A stretch of DNA of 64,000 nucleotides from JAACFF01 sp963807975. GTDB taxonomy: Bacteria; Chloroflexota; Anaerolineae; Promineifilales; Promineifilaceae. Below are positions 63,018 through 64,000 of this stretch, one piece after another. Position 1 is the stretch's first letter, and the number at the start of each line of letters is the position of its first letter. The DNA lies in contig CAWEDV010000001.1 of assembly GCA_963807975.1 (NCBI GenBank), positions 2,480,001-2,544,000 of the forward strand, given 5' to 3'. A model generated the notes under the pieces. That model was not told where the DNA came from, ran no database searches, and saw nothing but the letters and a program-made list of their open reading frames with translations. A program made the translations under genes and the position numbers.

Positions 63018-63776
63018 TCATGTACCAACGACAATGCCGCCATCTACGCGCAGTACATCACCGGTGATGAAACTGGCTTCGTCTGACGCTAAGAAGAGAT
63101 AGGCGTTGGCAATATCGCGCGGCTTACCTAAACGACGCAATGGCGTATGCGACTTCATACCCTCCAATATTCTTTCCGGCATCTGCATGACCATTTCTGT
63201 AGCCGTAAAACCCGGGGCCACGGCGTTGACGCGGATACCATAACGACCGAGTTCTCGCGACCAGACTTTAGTCATGCCGATTACGCCCGCTTTTGTGGCC
63301 ACGTAATTCGTCTGGCCAAAATTACCGTCTAGTCCAACGATGGAGGTGGCGTTTAATATGACGCCGCTCCCCTGAGCGATCATCTGTGGTACCACGGCCT
63401 GGGTGCAGTTGAATACGCCCTTCAGATTGACGGAGATGACTAGGTCAAAACTTTCCTCCGTCATTTGAGCCACAACTTCGCCATTTTTCCACTTGATTAG
63501 CTGGCTGTCACGTAGAACGCCGGCATTGTTAACCAGAACGTCAATACGGCCGTATTCATCAACCACGCCATCCACCCACTCTTGGACCGCCTGCCGATCG
63601 CTGATATCGACCGGATGAAAAGCGATGCCCAATGCTTCGGCGGTGGCCTCGCCGGCTGAGGAGTTGATATCACAAATGACGACGACTGCCCCTTCTTCGG
63701 CATATCGCTGCGCAGTGGCCTTGCCGATTCCAGCCGCTCCACCGGTGATCAAAGCTACTTTGTCCTTGAGTCGCAT
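63018..63776 (-). CDS. 3-oxoacyl-ACP reductase-like SDR (FabG family)
   Basis: About 252 aa. NAD(P) site ITGGAAGIGKATAQRYAEEG, NNAGVLRDSQL, catalytic Ser in NATSIVG and NYVATKAG (Tyr/Lys), NAVAPGFTATEMV, SFITGDVLRVDGGIVVGT. The length and the motif order fit FabG-type or acetoacetyl-CoA reductases. ATG 63776 is taken over the ATG four codons upstream (63788). The region after its start to the window end (63789-64000) contains no gene I can support. Confidence 0.9.
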   Translation of the reverse strand: MRLKDKVALITGGAAGIGKATAQRYAEEGAVVVICDINSSAGEATAEALGIAFHPVDISDRQAVQEWVDGVVDEYGRIDVLVNNAGVLRDSQLIKWKNGEVVAQMTEESFDLVISVNLKGVFNCTQAVVPQMIAQGSGVILNATSIVGLDGNFGQTNYVATKAGVIGMTKVWSRELGRYGIRVNAVAPGFTATEMVMQMPERILEGMKSHTPLRRLGKPRDIANAYLFLASDEASFITGDVLRVDGGIVVGT

Positions 63777-64000
63777 CGAATCCTCCATTTCACTCGCCTA
63801 AGATCAAAAATCGGCTCTTTAAAATTATTGTCAATAAATCTCTTCAAGGTAAAGACCTGACTTCTAAAACCGGATACTGTAAGCTGCTTGATAATTCACA
63901 CTCAAAAATTCGCTCCCACTTAATGCCCTCCGCTGTCCATATGCGGCAAAAAGATTTTACCTCGTTTTAGGGCGCGAACGCGAATGAATGGTTCGCTCTA

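Noticed and set aside
1..64000. tRNA, rRNA, transposases, phage genes or attachment sites
   Set aside because: None were recognised on reading both strands.

Overview
The window looks like a chromosomal segment of an anaerobic or facultative bacterium, most likely Chloroflexota (Anaerolineae-like). That placement is an inference. It rests on the large zinc-ribbon/adenylate cyclase/AAA/TPR protein, the SUMF1-plus-LysM lipoprotein with Pro-Thr-Glu repeats, the MFS/HEAT protein, several low-complexity lipoproteins, and a Wood-Ljungdahl-type module. No rRNA, tRNA, CRISPR array or transposase is visible.

Layout. (1) 1-10.5 kb, + strand: a methyl-branch module in which MetV and MetF sit with a very large HdrA-GltD-HdrA fusion, a fused HdrC-HdrB, MvhD, a DUF3786 protein and two CooC/AcsF-type nickel ATPases. 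mvhD is interrupted by an in-frame TGA exactly where the family has a cysteine and is followed by a SECIS-like hairpin, so it is best read as a selenoprotein. (2) 10.5-21.9 kb, - strand: a cyclic-nucleotide signalling block (class III cyclase, cNMP-binding histidine kinase, receiver/thioredoxin-reductase-like fusion, translocase/HEAT protein, cNMP-binding protein). (3) 22-26 kb: a small hypothetical gene, a PfkB remnant, a PaaG-like enoyl-CoA hydratase, an SDR and a SufS-like aminotransferase. (4) 26.0-26.24 kb: an apparently undescribed structured-RNA cassette, with a predicted three-way junction that hides the ribosome site of an 18-codon ORF, then a long hairpin and a terminator. (5) 26.2-31.2 kb: three exported proteins or lipoproteins on the - strand. 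(6) 31.2-35.5 kb: a decay zone with a frameshifted deaminase, methyltransferase and SRPBCC fragments, a twice-stopped FAD oxidase and a partial comEC copy. Within it lies a thioredoxin-like lipoprotein whose active-site cysteine codon is TGA, again followed by a SECIS-like hairpin. (7) 35.5-41.6 kb: comEC, an OmpR-family regulator with a NUDIX hydrolase, a PRC-barrel protein and an acyl-CoA dehydrogenase. (8) 41.7-50 kb: iron uptake (FbpABC, DtxR-type regulator, FeoA, split FeoB, FeoC-like protein, YwiC-like protein). (9) 50-63 kb, mostly - strand: a polysaccharide cluster (four GT2, one GT4, sulfotransferases, one of them dead, an alkaline-phosphatase-superfamily hydrolase, Gfo/Idh oxidoreductase, GT39-like membrane protein, UDP-galactopyranose-mutase-like flavoprotein), then an SDR.

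How it fits together. The first block should channel electrons through flavin and Fe-S centres to methylene-tetrahydrofolate reduction, and the CooC-type ATPases imply CO dehydrogenase/acetyl-CoA synthase genes nearby outside the window. Iron uptake would supply this Fe-S-rich metabolism. A genome-scale signature is also visible: the palindrome ACGGCCGT occurs at least 27 times here, where about one is expected, and one copy lies exactly at the breakpoint of the comEC duplication.
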